From Ulota crispa (lineage: Eukaryota; Streptophyta; Bryopsida; Orthotrichales; Orthotrichaceae), in assembly GCA_963920765.1 (NCBI GenBank), contig OY987248.1, forward strand, positions 11,256,539 to 11,320,538: 64,000 bases of DNA. Direction: 5' to 3'. The notes beneath the pieces are model-generated. The model did no database searches and was not told the DNA's origin. It saw only the letters and a program-made list of their open reading frames with translations. Position 1 is the first letter of the stretch, and each line of letters opens with the position of its first letter. A program made the position numbers and the translations under genes. This document shows positions 40,082 to 51,528 of this stretch, one piece after another.

Positions 40082-41795
40082 TTAACCCCTGAAGGCCCAA
40101 GGGGGTAAGGGCAAAACATAGATGTGTTATAAAATGGTACTTTTGTAACTTTGGTGAAGTTTGCTTCAAAAGAGAAAATAAAAATTATAGTGTTTAGTTA
40201 TTATCCATACGATCAAACACTCAAAAAAAACTTGGATTTCTATGTAATGAATTTAGAAGCATTTACCATTTGATGTTCACCAAAATTACAAATTTCACTC
40301 ATACATTTTAAAATTTGTTATGATTGGTTAAAATAGACATTCTATCCTGAACTTCAAAAATGCAATCTTTTGAAAGGAGAGAACATCATTAGTTTTCAAA
40401 AATAGTAATTTTTATAACATTAGCAAATATTGAATTGTTTGTCTTTGAAAAATTCTCCTTGGTGGAGTTCAACTTGGATTGACATGATTCAAGTTAAGTT
40501 GGAAAGTAGACTTCATCTTCTATTACAAAAAAACATGTTTTTTTGAAAAAAGTATCTTTCAGTCTCGAGTAGCCCAAAAACAACAAACATTGACAAGGAA
40601 ATGGTCAATCGAGAGCTCAAGAGTTAAATTCTTTGTTGGGGCTCTTTTGCGTGTAAAAAATAAAATAACCAATTGAAATTGTTTCACAGCAATCTTTAAT
40701 GCAGCTTGTACCTCTTGAAAAAAAATCAAATAATTTTGATTTTTTTGCTATTTCAACTTATTAATGTTTATTTTTTGAAAAAAATAAATGATAACAATTA
40801 CTATTTTTCATGAAACAAGTTGAAATTCCTTGTAGTGATATATAGTGACTCCCAAAATTGTCTCAATGTTTGCTTAGACGCCAAGTTTTTCTCAATATCT
40901 TCACTATATATAAGTGGCATTTTATCCTCAGATTTTGTGTGTGTGATCCTTGTGCAATCATGATCAAGCATACCAAAACTCAGTTATTGAAAACCAAAAT
41001 CCTATTTTTGGTAAATTGTTGTGTCAAAATTAAGAAAGTTGATTAAAAAACATTGGTGATGAATTTTTGAGATTTGATTGCATGGATATGTTGGACACAT
41101 CCATATGCACATCTTTGCTTCAAATAAATATTTCCAAAAAAATTCTTAATAAATCTATTTTTTTTTAAAATTTCAAGCCGGATTTTGTAAAATTGACAAT
41201 TCTTCATGGAATCTATTTTTTGGCAAAATAAACATATCCTCATGTTTAACAATATAAACTTAATCACAATATATGAGTTATTTTGCCAAAACATAGATTC
41301 CATGAAGAATTGTCAATTTTACAAAAGTTGGTTTGAAATTTAAAGAAAAAATAGAATTGTTTTAAACTTTTTTTGGAAATATTTGTTTGAAGCAAAGATG
41401 ATTGTATGGATGTCTCCAACATACCCATGCAATCAAATCTCAAAAATTTATCACCAATGTTTTTTAATCAACTTTCTTGATATTGACACAAAACAATTTA
41501 CCAAAAATAGGATTTTGGTTTTTAGTAACTGAAATTTGGTATGCTTGATCATGATTGCACAAGGATCACACACACACAAAATCTGAGGATAAAATGCCAC
41601 TTATGTATAGTGGAGATATTGAGAAAAACTTGGCGTCTAAGCAAACATTGAGACAATTTTGGAAGTCACTGTGTCATTCATAGTTTCAAGCAATAAAGAT
41701 ATAAAATTGTTATTTGAATACACCTTAAAAGGCAAAATTGAGCTTAGACATCAACTTTGACCATTTCAAAACGGATCAAGTCCTTTAGGGGTTAC
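40082..41795. mobile_element. TTAA-type element enlarged by a long inverted repeat
   Basis: The left edge is TTAACCCCTGAAGGCCCAAG. The right edge is TCCTTTAGGGGTTAC, one base off TTAA, probably a later mutation. The left 470 bp match the element at 50764 (shared AAGTTTGCTT, TTATCCATA, GGAAAGTAGACTT blocks). The remaining roughly 1.2 kb, absent from that relative, holds the hairpin at 40844-41670. It is inserted within the CACTA element. The outer boundaries are moderately sure. Confidence 0.6.
40844..41670. repeat. Long near-perfect inverted repeat (hairpin), 0.83 kb
   Basis: The left arm 40844-41230 pairs with the right arm 41279-41670 around a 48-bp spacer. The arms are about 390 bp and by eye differ at only a few percent of positions plus small indels (e.g. 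GATCCTTGTGCAATCATGAT on the left and its complement on the right; GACAATTCTTCATGGAATCT likewise). A transcript would fold into a long double-stranded RNA. It has no protein-coding capacity. Confidence 0.9.
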
Positions 41796-41853
41796 GTTTC
41801 CTACATTCATACTTGGAAAATAGAAATTTATGTATATATATATATATATATAC

Positions 41854-42432
41854 GGAAATTTCTCAAGGATACCCCTAGATTTGCATTATTCACATAGATA
41901 CCCTTGTTTTTTCAAAAATTACACAAAAATCTTTGTACTAAAACAATTAGGCATTTATTTATGATGCTAGTACTTTCTTCATGAATCACAATATTCATTA
42001 AATTGGTAACTTTGGCAAAATTTGGGACTTCTGAAGGTTGAAGGTGATCACCTTAAATTGAGCTCCAGCGTTTTTTTGGTACACGTGCCCTCACTTGAGA
42101 GGAGGAATTTGCGAGGGAAAAAATCTTAGTGGCTCATAATGAATCTGACACCTTCAAATCTGGTTTAAGGTAACTTTTTTGGTTTTAGGTGAAGTACAAC
42201 TTGGGAATTGCATTTTCCCAATTTAATGAATATCGTGTTATGACCAATGTTGAAAAAGAGAACACATGAAATAAAAAAGAAGCAATGTAAACACAAAGGA
42301 AGAAGGGAAGTGGCATGCACAACAAAAGATATGCCTAAAAATTTTGGTCCAAGGGTTTTAGTGTAAAATCTGAAAAAACAAGGGAATCTATGTGAATATT
42401 GCAAACTTCAGGGGTATTCATGAGATTTTCCC
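41854..42432. mobile_element. MITE, GGGAAAATTT family, copy 3 (enlarged, diverged)
   Basis: The left end GGAAATTTCTCAAGGATACC and the right end ...GGGGTATTCATGAGATTTTCCC match the family at 8407. It is about 250 bp longer than the others because of extra interior sequence near 41975-42240. The left flank is a TA microsatellite, so no target duplication can be read. It lies inside the CACTA element. Confidence 0.7.
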
Positions 42433-42564
42433 TAAAAAGAAACAAGAAATTCAAACTTATACTTACTAATAAGATATGAAAAATGTACATGCAATAGATT
42501 TCAAAGGAAAATCTATAAAGTTAGTCCTAGGACTAATATTAATTTCACTATACAATATATTTTT

Positions 42565-42903
42565 GTGTACCAAATACCATTGGTTATCCAATCACTCCTT
42601 TTTTCCAACCCACATGAGACAGAGGCAGCAAGGTCTTCTAGATTTGTTGATGTAATTGCCTTAAGTGAAGAACTCAATTTTCTTTTTCACCTTCTTCACT
42701 CTCTTGAGCACTCAGAGAGAATCGACGTGGCCTCCGCATGTCACGCACTAGTGGATCTAGTTGCACACGATGCTCAGCACTCTCTCCAAGTCCTCCAGCT
42801 TCTCCAGCACCTCTCCTTGCTTTTCTCGCAGCACATGGGCACTTTGAGCTCTACCAATAGGAAGCATCGTTCTCGTTGCTACCCACGCCATCTAGCCCCG
42901 TAG
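42565..42903. other. Coding-like stretch inside the CACTA element
   Basis: GC-richer than its surroundings and open in more than one frame. The minus-strand frame around 42760-42850 reads HVLREKQGEVLEKLEDLERV, a coiled-coil-like pattern; the plus-strand frame is a Leu/His-rich 112-residue frame. Either could be a remnant of an element-encoded protein or a captured host fragment. No family is recognised. Confidence 0.25.
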
Positions 42904-44093
42904 TAGCAAGTTGACACTTATCACTAGAGACAACAAGCTCCACTGAGGTCGTCTTGCTTGCCTTGCTCATCTCCCTCCCCAACATTTTCACAAAACTAGG
43001 TGATTGCCTTGTTTTCAGGGTTTAGCAAGTATTCAAAGGCAAAACTTAGCTTTTTGTAACTCTTTATTTTTTATGTAAGTTTGGCCAAGTGAGATGCATC
43101 TCGATCTGTAGCTTGCTTGATTGCTAGAGCAACGGTCGTGCAGGTAAGCAAAACAAACGAGCAAGGGAATGAAAGGATAGTGGTCCGGTGTTCCGTAGTG
43201 TGATTGTTTGTCTTGGCAGATGTGGAAGAGATTTGAGAGTACAGTAAGATGATTTCTCAAGTGTTGCAGGATGGACAAAGCGATATTCTATTGAAAAGCT
43301 TTTTGTGGTTGGCTTGTTGTGTTTGATGGAATTGTGTGGCATTTAGGGTTAGCTTATGGCATTGGAGCTAACTCATTGCAATGTGGCATTGTTTTTGGTC
43401 ATTTTGTGAAATCCTTATGGTTGCATTTTCTTGCACCTTAAGTATCACATCTATTGTTGTCCTTGTCTTTTGCATCTAGGATCTTTGTAAATCACTTTAC
43501 GTCACAGGTTTAGTTGTGCATGCAAGAGATTTAGATCTAGTCATTTTTTGCTTTGATTAATGGTGTGCATGTCTACATTGAAGATCCTACGCAAGGATAT
43601 TACGTGACTTGTTCTGTGGTTTCTTTAGCTGAAATTGCGTTAGGGTAGAAGACTATAGCTGCTTGTCACGGATTTTGGTTCTATTTTCTTGTCTTGTGAT
43701 AGCTTTTGGTAAATCTTTATATTAGATCTAGTATTGTCTTTTTCTTTCATGCAGTTAAATTTTTTTGCCATAGGTGCTCTTAAAATCTCTACATCTAGGA
43801 GTTTCTTTGCTATATTTCTCTTGGTTTCCGGTGTGCTTGGAAAGATTGGTTGCAATTTTTATTCACTTATTTTGTGATTTCTTGAGATGCACTTCCAAAG
43901 ACGTTACAGGTGTTATTTTTCATCTTTGTTGTTTGAGTGGTGATGAGAGAAATTCCACAATTTTTGTTAGTTAAAGGAGAATATGGACATTCAAGAACGT
44001 GGCGGTTGCAACAATAACAGAACACATGTTCAGTAGAACGTGGTATGAAGTTTTGAAGCAAAATCTAACAAATAACCCTTACATAGTTTTGTT

Positions 44094-44140
44094 ATGTATA
44101 ATGCGGTTTTGTTATGTATAATGCGGTTTTGTTATGGAAA
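44094..44140. repeat. Short tandem repeat, 21-bp unit
   Basis: GGTTTTGTTATGTATAATGC repeated almost three times, about 0.45 kb from the right end of the CACTA element. Possibly part of its subterminal repeat region. Confidence 0.7.
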
Positions 44141-44990
44141 GCACATGACTCATGTTTATAACAAGACAAAACTACATTTAACCACTTTCCAAAATTACCA
44201 AAAACTAGCACGTGTCCACAAAAGAGTACAATGCAAAAATTCATAAACATTTGACATGTATACAACATGTGTTATCCCATCCAAAAATAATTGAAATCTC
44301 TGGATCACTTTTCATGTCATTTATAACATGAAAATTGCACATGAAAATAAATACACGTGGACTCTATCAAGTGGCTGACATTGCATGTTCACTCAAATGC
44401 AGCAACATCAACCTTAACATGAAGTTTTCAACTCTGAACATGTCCTTCCAGCGATGTTAAGAATGCAGAACTCAACATAAACTACATGATGTCTTATGTT
44501 CTCTAAAACCATCACTTTTAACATGAATTTTGCATTTATAACACGTAAATTCAAACGTGATTTTCTACTAGTGTGAATAAAGCAACTAAAGATACTTGTT
44601 ATTTTAGCACTAACAAAAGAAAGGATATACCTTTATATGCCATTTGGATTAGACCATGTGATACGGAATAGACAATTATAAGCTTGTGTTGAAGTGTGAT
44701 AACATTTTGAGAATAAGTGAATTAACATAACATATAACCATTACACAATATTTCAAAACATAAGCTTTTTCAAATTGCTCTAACATTGATTTATTCTCAC
44801 ATGACAGTATATTTAAATTTTAACATTATTCGACCACATTGAAGGATACTTTTGGTTAAAAACTCTCTGTAAAAATAAAAAACACAAAATGTAAACTCAA
44901 TTCAAATATAAAAAAAATTTAACAAATATATTGAATATGGTATGTTATTTATTGACGATATAAAAAGAATCTTGTTATTTTTTATTTTAG

Positions 44991-45207
44991 GATACATCCA
45001 TTATTCTTGATCAAACATTTTGCAAAAGACCTTGTGTTCCCCAACACAACTCTTGCCACAACAATGGTGTTAGCTCCCATGCTACCCTTTTTGCTCTAGT
45101 GAGCATGTTCTTTAACATCACACCAATGGACAACGTGACAAGCACCAACAATTCTGCTAAGAACCTGCCGGAGTCCACCGCAAGGAATATCTTTGCTGCT
45201 GCCTATT
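44991..45207 (+). CDS. Candidate orphan exon or gene fragment, 72 codons
   Basis: Bounded by a good acceptor (TTTTATTTTAG, ending 44990) and donor (GTAAGC at 45208). It is open throughout and much GC-richer than the flanks. The peptide has three cysteines in the stretch CKRPCVPQHNSC plus a fourth two residues on, then FALVSMFFNITPMDN and three possible N-glycosylation sites (NIT, NVT, NNS). This looks like part of a secreted or lumenal protein. No partner exons were found on either side, and I do not recognise the family. It could be a fragment moved by transposons; it starts only about 420 bp beyond the CACTA end. Confidence 0.35.
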
Positions 45208-45690
45208 GTAAGCTCTCCATGAATACTACATACATTGCCTTGTTTTATATATAATCAAATTATATAGATTTTGTTAGATAAATTTTTAGAAACCTTTGAC
45301 TTTTACGAAAACGCAAATGCATTTTTTATTTTTTTAATGTGGAAAAAGATGAGAAATTTGCATTAAAAATTATATGTTAATAAAATTTGAATATGTGTTT
45401 TTATGAACAAATTATCTTGTAGTCTAATTTTTTGTTAATCTAAAATCATAAAAATAATGATTTAAAAACTCAATGTAGTGAGTTACAAGAACTTAGTCTT
45501 GTAAATAAAATATAATTTAAAGTTTTTATATTGGCATTATCATTGTTAAAACAAAAAATTATTGAAATTGCCACCTATTTAAAAGGAGGTAAACAATAGA
45601 AACATTTGTTTTTAAATAGGTTTTTTTAGCAGGTAAGACTTTTACGTGTGTAACTATTGCAAATAGTCTTGAAAACTTGCATTTTTTTAA

Positions 45691-46106
45691 GGGAGCAACT
45701 AGGCGGACACCCCCAATTGCTTTGCGGACACCTCCATAGCATAGCTTATTAAAACAAAAATTATTATTACTCTAAAATGTGAAATAAAATCAAAGTAAGA
45801 CTTTAGAGTACATTTGCATCTACAAGTGTTGCAAACATACAACAAATATGTCTCATTTGTGACACAACTGAGAGTCAAATCGATAAATGAAGGGAGCAAT
45901 TAATTTAACTCTCAACTGTGTCACAAATGAAGCAAGACTTGTTGTATTTTCTAAACACTTATAGATGTAAATGTACACTAAAGTATTGCTTTGATTTTAT
46001 TTCACATTTTAGCTTAGTAATAATCTCAAATTTTGTCTTAAATTTAATAAGTTAGGTTATGGGGGTGTCCGCATAGCAACTTAGGAGTGTCTGCCTAGTT
46101 GCTCCC
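45691..46106. mobile_element. Foldback MITE with 8-bp target duplication
   Basis: The left end GGGAGCAACTAGGCGGACAC and the right end GTCTGCCTAGTTGCTCCC form the terminal repeat, and inner arms also pair for most of the 416 bp (e.g. ATTTGTGACACA near 45857 with its complement near 45920). TTTTTTAA lies on both sides (45683-45690 and 46107-46114). An 8-bp duplication fits hAT-type elements; low complexity of the duplicated word lowers certainty. Confidence 0.75.
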
Positions 46107-46114
46107 TTTTTTAA

Positions 46115-47260
46115 TATGCAAAAGCAGCTTTACTTATTTTTGAAAATGCATTAAAAAAATTTAACATCTTAGATTACAAAAATTACATCCAATACAATCT
46201 GATGCCTATTTTAAATGGCAATGCCTTTAGTGATCAAATTTCAATTTGAAAAAATGATTGAAAAAACAAACTCACCTACTAAGTTGAACAAGATTTCAAG
46301 TAAACCTTTTATTTTAAATTTTTCAGCTATAAAACAGGTTTTTTTTTGAGTATACAAATTGTTACTCTTATAATAAGTTAACATGAAGGCCTAATTATCC
46401 ACTAGTCTAAGATATCTTTGAAATACTATTTATCTCTTACAAGAATAAAATGTCAAGTTCTATGAAACAATTTAATTTTTTTTTCAAACACATGATATTT
46501 GGGTTAAATTTTTCTAATATTATTGTTCGTGTTGCTTAAATCATGCATGCTTTAACAACTTGCATGACTTCTTACTTTTTGTGAAAAAGATATTAACTCA
46601 TATTCTATAATATCGACTTGAACAATGTTTTTATCAGAAAAACCACTATTTTTCATGACTTTGTGTTTTTATATTAATGCAACATTTTTTTGTTTTTTTT
46701 TAATAAAACCATTGATTACGTTTATATACATGACTTGCACATATATTTTGATGTTTCTAATATTTAAAAACGATAAATGGAAAACAAAAAAGACGAAATT
46801 ACGTTATACGATGATGAGCTTCAAGTTCACAAAAATATTGCATTGTCTGAAATTTTAAAGTCATTCTATGTCTAAAAACAAAATTATCGAATTTCAGCTT
46901 TTAACTGCAATAGATATTTTAATTGCTAGGTTTATCAATAATTTCAATCATATTAATACTAGATTTATATAACTTCATTTTATTTCTCTTTTAACATAAT
47001 TGAAAGTTAAAATAACAAAATATTTTAAAGTATCAAAATTCTACAATATATTTTACAAATGTATAAACTCGTTCTAAAAAATGATTTATATTTTGACACA
47101 TCGTTGAAATAAAAATTGGGGTTTTTATAATAAAAGTCCAAGTAAGCTTTCAGCTTTTGCATATCTGCACTAGGTTGAAAGAGACACTCGTTCCTAATTA
47201 TAATACACAAGTCCTCTACTCTTGTCATATCGACAGAACAATGCATGAGTTTTTTTTAGA
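46115..47260. other. AT-rich intergenic DNA, nothing recognised
   Basis: Low-GC sequence, short frames only, no defined repeat ends. Confidence 0.4.
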
Positions 47261-47261
47261 A

Positions 47262-47545
47262 TCCCCCCATCCCCATGACACCTCCCATCCTTGTGCCCTT
47301 CCCTCCATTTCTATGGCCTTTCATCATGTGCCTCCCATACTTGTGCTCCATCCCGATGGCCCCCCATCTCGTGCCCCCCATGCTTGTGCCCTATGCCCAT
47401 ACCCCATCCATGTGCCCTCCCATCCATGCACGTGCCCACATCCCCATAATCCGGTTATGGAATTTTATGCCTTCTCATCTCCAAAATTTGGTTATGGAAC
47501 CCCATGCCCTTCCATCTCCATAATTTGATTACAGAAACCCATGCA
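47262..47545 (+). repeat. Pyrimidine-rich degenerate array, second locus
   Basis: C/T-rich units of about 18-22 bp built on CCCATCC, CATGCC, TTGTGCCC. Similar in wording to the array at 22296-22535 although not obviously the same repeat unit. The apparent proline/leucine-rich frames across it are by-products of composition. Confidence 0.6.
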
Positions 47546-50213
47546 CTCTCATCCTTATAATTTGGTTACATAAACTGTCGTCCTCAGTTACGGAATTGTC
47601 AAGGGAGACCACCAAACCCAAAATTGTATTCAATTACATATATAGATAGATCAACTCCACTTCTAATATACCGTTGTCATGATGGAAAGTATTCCATCAT
47701 ATAGATATTTGTAGTTTGCTAAATATGGTTGAATTTCAATAGATGATATGTTTTGTTTTTGAATTAAATAAAATTGCTAGAAGAAATGAATTGGATTTGG
47801 AAAAGGAGAGAGGATAAGAAGAAAAGAATCTTGAGTGAAGGTTAACCATGGGTTAGAGGATGAATTATGTACACCCTACTTTAGAAAAAAATGGAAAAAT
47901 AAAGGAGAGTATTTCTTTAGCAAGTGCGAGTTGAGTGTGAGTGTTAGTTAACTACCAGTAAAAAAAGCCGAACCTTAAAAAGATGATAGCTCTTGGATTA
48001 GGGATCTTTTTTTGGTCTATTGTATATTTTCTTTATGAAATTTTGAAAGCTTGTTTTTTTGTGAAGAAATGTTTCTGAATTGTATTTGCAAGTTTGATTT
48101 GAAGCCAGAATGCAAAAGTTATAATTGCTTGAATTTGAGGATAGCCAAGCCATATGAGGTAAAAAGGCTGAGACTTTGACTAGCCATAGTTGACATTCAA
48201 TTCTTTATTTTGTAACGAGATTTATAGGGTGTGTTTTTCTTTGTCTTATCTTTCTAGAAAGCTATTGGAGTTGAGATTTGAAGCTTTAAGGAGGAAGTTA
48301 TGAAGGAATAAAGGCGTCAAGGTTGGTTGTCTTTTGTGAGAGGAGGCTGCAACTTTGGAGAGTCGTAACTTCTGATTAGGTTAATATTTTCTTTTGAAAA
48401 TTTTACAGGTAATATCTTATTGGATTAGCTTTTTAGATTGCTTTCACTCATTGTATTGAGAGGATTTTTGAGAAAGTTATGTTGTTTAGCCAATTGGGAG
48501 GTTTTGAGGTTTGAGAGATTTTGGAGTTTTATAAATTTGGAGCATTGATAGTTTTGAGAGTTTCATGGATTTTATAATTTCATAGATTTGAAAAATTAAT
48601 AGACTTGGGAGTTTGATAGATTGGAGATCTTGAAAATTTTGGAAGGATTAGGGGAATTGAGGAGAATCTCATTCTGTAGAGCAGTTGCTCTGTAGAATTC
48701 CCTTTTAGAGTTTGTAGAGCAAAAAGCCCATTCTAGAGAGTAGGTGCTCTCTACAATTCTTTTTTAGAATCTATAGTAGGAGCCCATTTTGCACAGCAGA
48801 TGCTCTCCAGAATTTTGTGTAGAGTCTGTAATAGAAGGAGCTCATTTTGTGGAGTAGGTGCTCTGTAGAATTCTATTGAAATCCGCGTGAATCTTGACCA
48901 ACCACACACATAGTCGCAGCCAAACACCCCAAGTGTTCCCAATGCGTGCTCTTTTCTACCTAACACCGTCCATTGAGAATATAGTTCTTTGGAATTGTCT
49001 CAATAGCTATTCATCAATCAATAGCAACACAAAATCATCTTCATCAAGTCACCAAGTAAATGGAGAGTTGATATAAATCATACTGTCAAAATCCGCCATA
49101 CTCGGCGCCATTGGATGTTGTTTAAGCAAAGAATCCCATATAATGTAGTTCAGAATGTAGTGCATATCACAATTTACACAAGGATTTACACTAGTATTTT
49201 TGAAATTACCATTTTTGCAAATGAATATGTGGGGTAGTACTCCTTAGAAAATGAAATAGAATTGACATGTGGTAGGTATACCCCTATTTGGCTTTCTACC
49301 CAATTTTGTTATTTTGTCCCTATGTATCCATGGTGGTCATTTTAGTTTCTAAATGACCACCTTGGGTATATAAGGACATAATTAGGTAGAGGATCAAGAA
49401 TGGATATACTTATCTTAATACATAAACAAGACGTACAATAATTTATCCCACCAAATGATTTTGTTTTTATTGTAAAACAATATGCAATTATGTCCCAAAT
49501 GAGATGTATAATACATTATAAGAAAAGTATTGACAAAAGCTTTCTAACAACATATCATAAATCTAATTAGAATAAGAATTCCACCCATGAGATTTTGTTG
49601 ACGATTTGACAATAATGTATAATGAATCTTAACACATTTTAGATTTCATTACTGACAAGGCACTCCTATTTGGAGACCTGCTTCCTCCTTACTTAGATGA
49701 AAATGATTATCAAAAAATTTGTTTGCCAATGTTAAAATGTAGTTTATCAATATTGATAAACTCCAATGTTTTCTATAAACAAATGCTTCCTTCTTTTTCA
49801 TTTCATTCATCTTTTATATGTTTACTCTTGTGATGGTTTTCAAAATTCTTATTATGATTCACACTTTTATCTACAATATATGCATGACATATTGATCTTG
49901 ATCCCTATTGTGTTTTTTTACTCAAATATCTTTTTGCGCTACTAGATAAGCATTAAAATTTTGAGTTTCTTTTCTTTTGTGTTAAACTTAATTGTACTAG
50001 GTGTAAACGTATGTTGCAAGCATTGTAAGTTTTTTTTTTTTTTTTGAAGTAAATCTTCTTATTTTGTTTGTAAAACTAACTCTTCCTAAAAATAAAAATT
50101 AAGCATTTTGATTTATTAACGATTACACATATAGGAAACCTTAATGTACTAATTAACAAATTGAAAGATTTGAAGGAGTTTATCATTGTAAGGCAGTCAT
50201 TGAACCTAATCCC
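47546..50213. other. Intergenic DNA with internal short repeats
   Basis: Around 48640-48870 the words GTAGGTGCTCTGTAGAATTC and AGCCCATTTTG-like occur about four times at roughly 60-bp spacing, an imperfect tandem repeat. A poly-T tract sits near 50033. No gene is supported. Confidence 0.45.
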
Positions 50214-50600
50214 AAAACATGGAGAAATCACTAGCCCATGTTTTAGAAGCTACATAAGTTAAAAGGCAGGGTTCAATTAATTCAAATAACAATATTTTTA
50301 TATAACATGTAGAGCTACTATAAGGTTTACAAAATATTATATATTTTGGTATGTATAAATTAAATTATGTAAAAAATGAGGTAGTAGGACTTTTTATTTT
50401 TGAATTTGCCTTGATATATAGGGGTTGTGAAATTTATAGTGTTGCTTGTTGCTCTCCATGTTAAATTGTTTTAAATACATGACATAGACTTGAGAAATAT
50501 TTAAATCTTAATAATATAAATTGCCACTTGAAGAATGACCTTTTAATTCACATGACTGCTATTGGTTTCATGGTGTATTCCATATACGTGTATATAACTA
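50214..50600. repeat. Old dispersed repeat, copy B
   Basis: Partner of 34346-34730, same orientation, with many substitutions and indels. Extent estimated by eye. Confidence 0.65.
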
Positions 50601-50763
50601 AAAGAAAGTTTTTTTTTGAAGAATAGTGGAAATGAGATAAATTAAACAAATAGATTTTATATATTAGGTAGCTCCATTTTAAAACCAATTGATTGAATTT
50701 ACAAAAAACACAAAGTAATGAAATATGCCTTACGTAGCTTTTTATAGGAAAATACGCATCATA

Positions 50764-51294
50764 TTAAGCCCTAAACACCAAGGGCGGTTAGGGCAAACCA
50801 AAAATGCATTATAAAATGATATTTTTATAACTTCAATGAAGTTTGCTTGAAAAGAGAAAACATAATCATGATCTTTAGTAATTATCCATATGGTCAAACC
50901 TTTACAAAGATATTTGAACTCTTATTTATCAAACTAGAAGCATTTACCATTTAATATTCATCAAAATTACAAATTTTATTCATAGAATTTGAAATTTTGT
51001 ATGATTTGTTAAAACTAGATATTCTATTCAAAACTTCAAAAATGCGATCTTTTTAAAAGGGAGAACATCATTAGTTTTCCAAAATAGTAAATTTTGTAGC
51101 ATTAGCAAATACTGAAGTGTTTGTCTTTGAAAAATTCTCCTTGATGGAGTTTTACTTGAATTGACATGGTTCAAATTGGGTTGGAAAGTAGACTTGCTTT
51201 CCTATATATATCAAAATATGTTTTTTTTCATTTTGGGCAGCTCAGAAAAAAGGACAGTAACCAAAAATTGGTTTATTGGATGCATAGGGGTTAA
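50764..51294. mobile_element. TTAA-type (piggyBac-like) element, 531 bp
   Basis: Begins TTAAGCCCTAAACACCAAGG and ends GCATAGGGGTTAA. It is related to the first 470 bp of the element at 40082, so it probably represents the uninterrupted form of that subfamily. Confidence 0.7.
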
Positions 51295-51528
51295 TCAAAA
51301 TCTTTGAGATAAATAGGCCTATATCAAATACCCTTTTAAGTTAGATCTAAGTCCCACAAATAAATAAATCCTTGCAATGTAAAGTTTCTTATTGTAAAGT
51401 TAATGGAGGATGTAATTGACAATTTCATATAGAGATCTTTGTTACATGTACAAAAAAATAAAAACAAGCAAAGATTCTAAGGTTGCTATTAAGAAACATG
51501 GATTGAGACAGATTATGGCCTCAATTAA

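Larger units (their letters stand above)
38578..44573. mobile_element. CACTA (CMC/EnSpm) transposon, non-autonomous, 6.0 kb
   Basis: The left end CACTAGTAGAAAACCACC at 38578 and the right end, ...TTTTCTACTAGTG finishing at 44573, form a 13-bp perfect terminal inverted repeat starting CACTA. The flanking bases TGA (38575-38577 and 44574-44576) are a 3-bp target duplication, the superfamily norm. Subterminal repeats with ATGTTA/TAACAT words are frequent at the right end, as expected for transposase-binding regions. No recognisable transposase remains; the only coding-like stretch is 42600-42900. Nested inside are a TTAA-type element (40082-41795), a long hairpin, a GGGAAAATTT-family MITE and an (AT)n tract. 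Confidence 0.85.
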
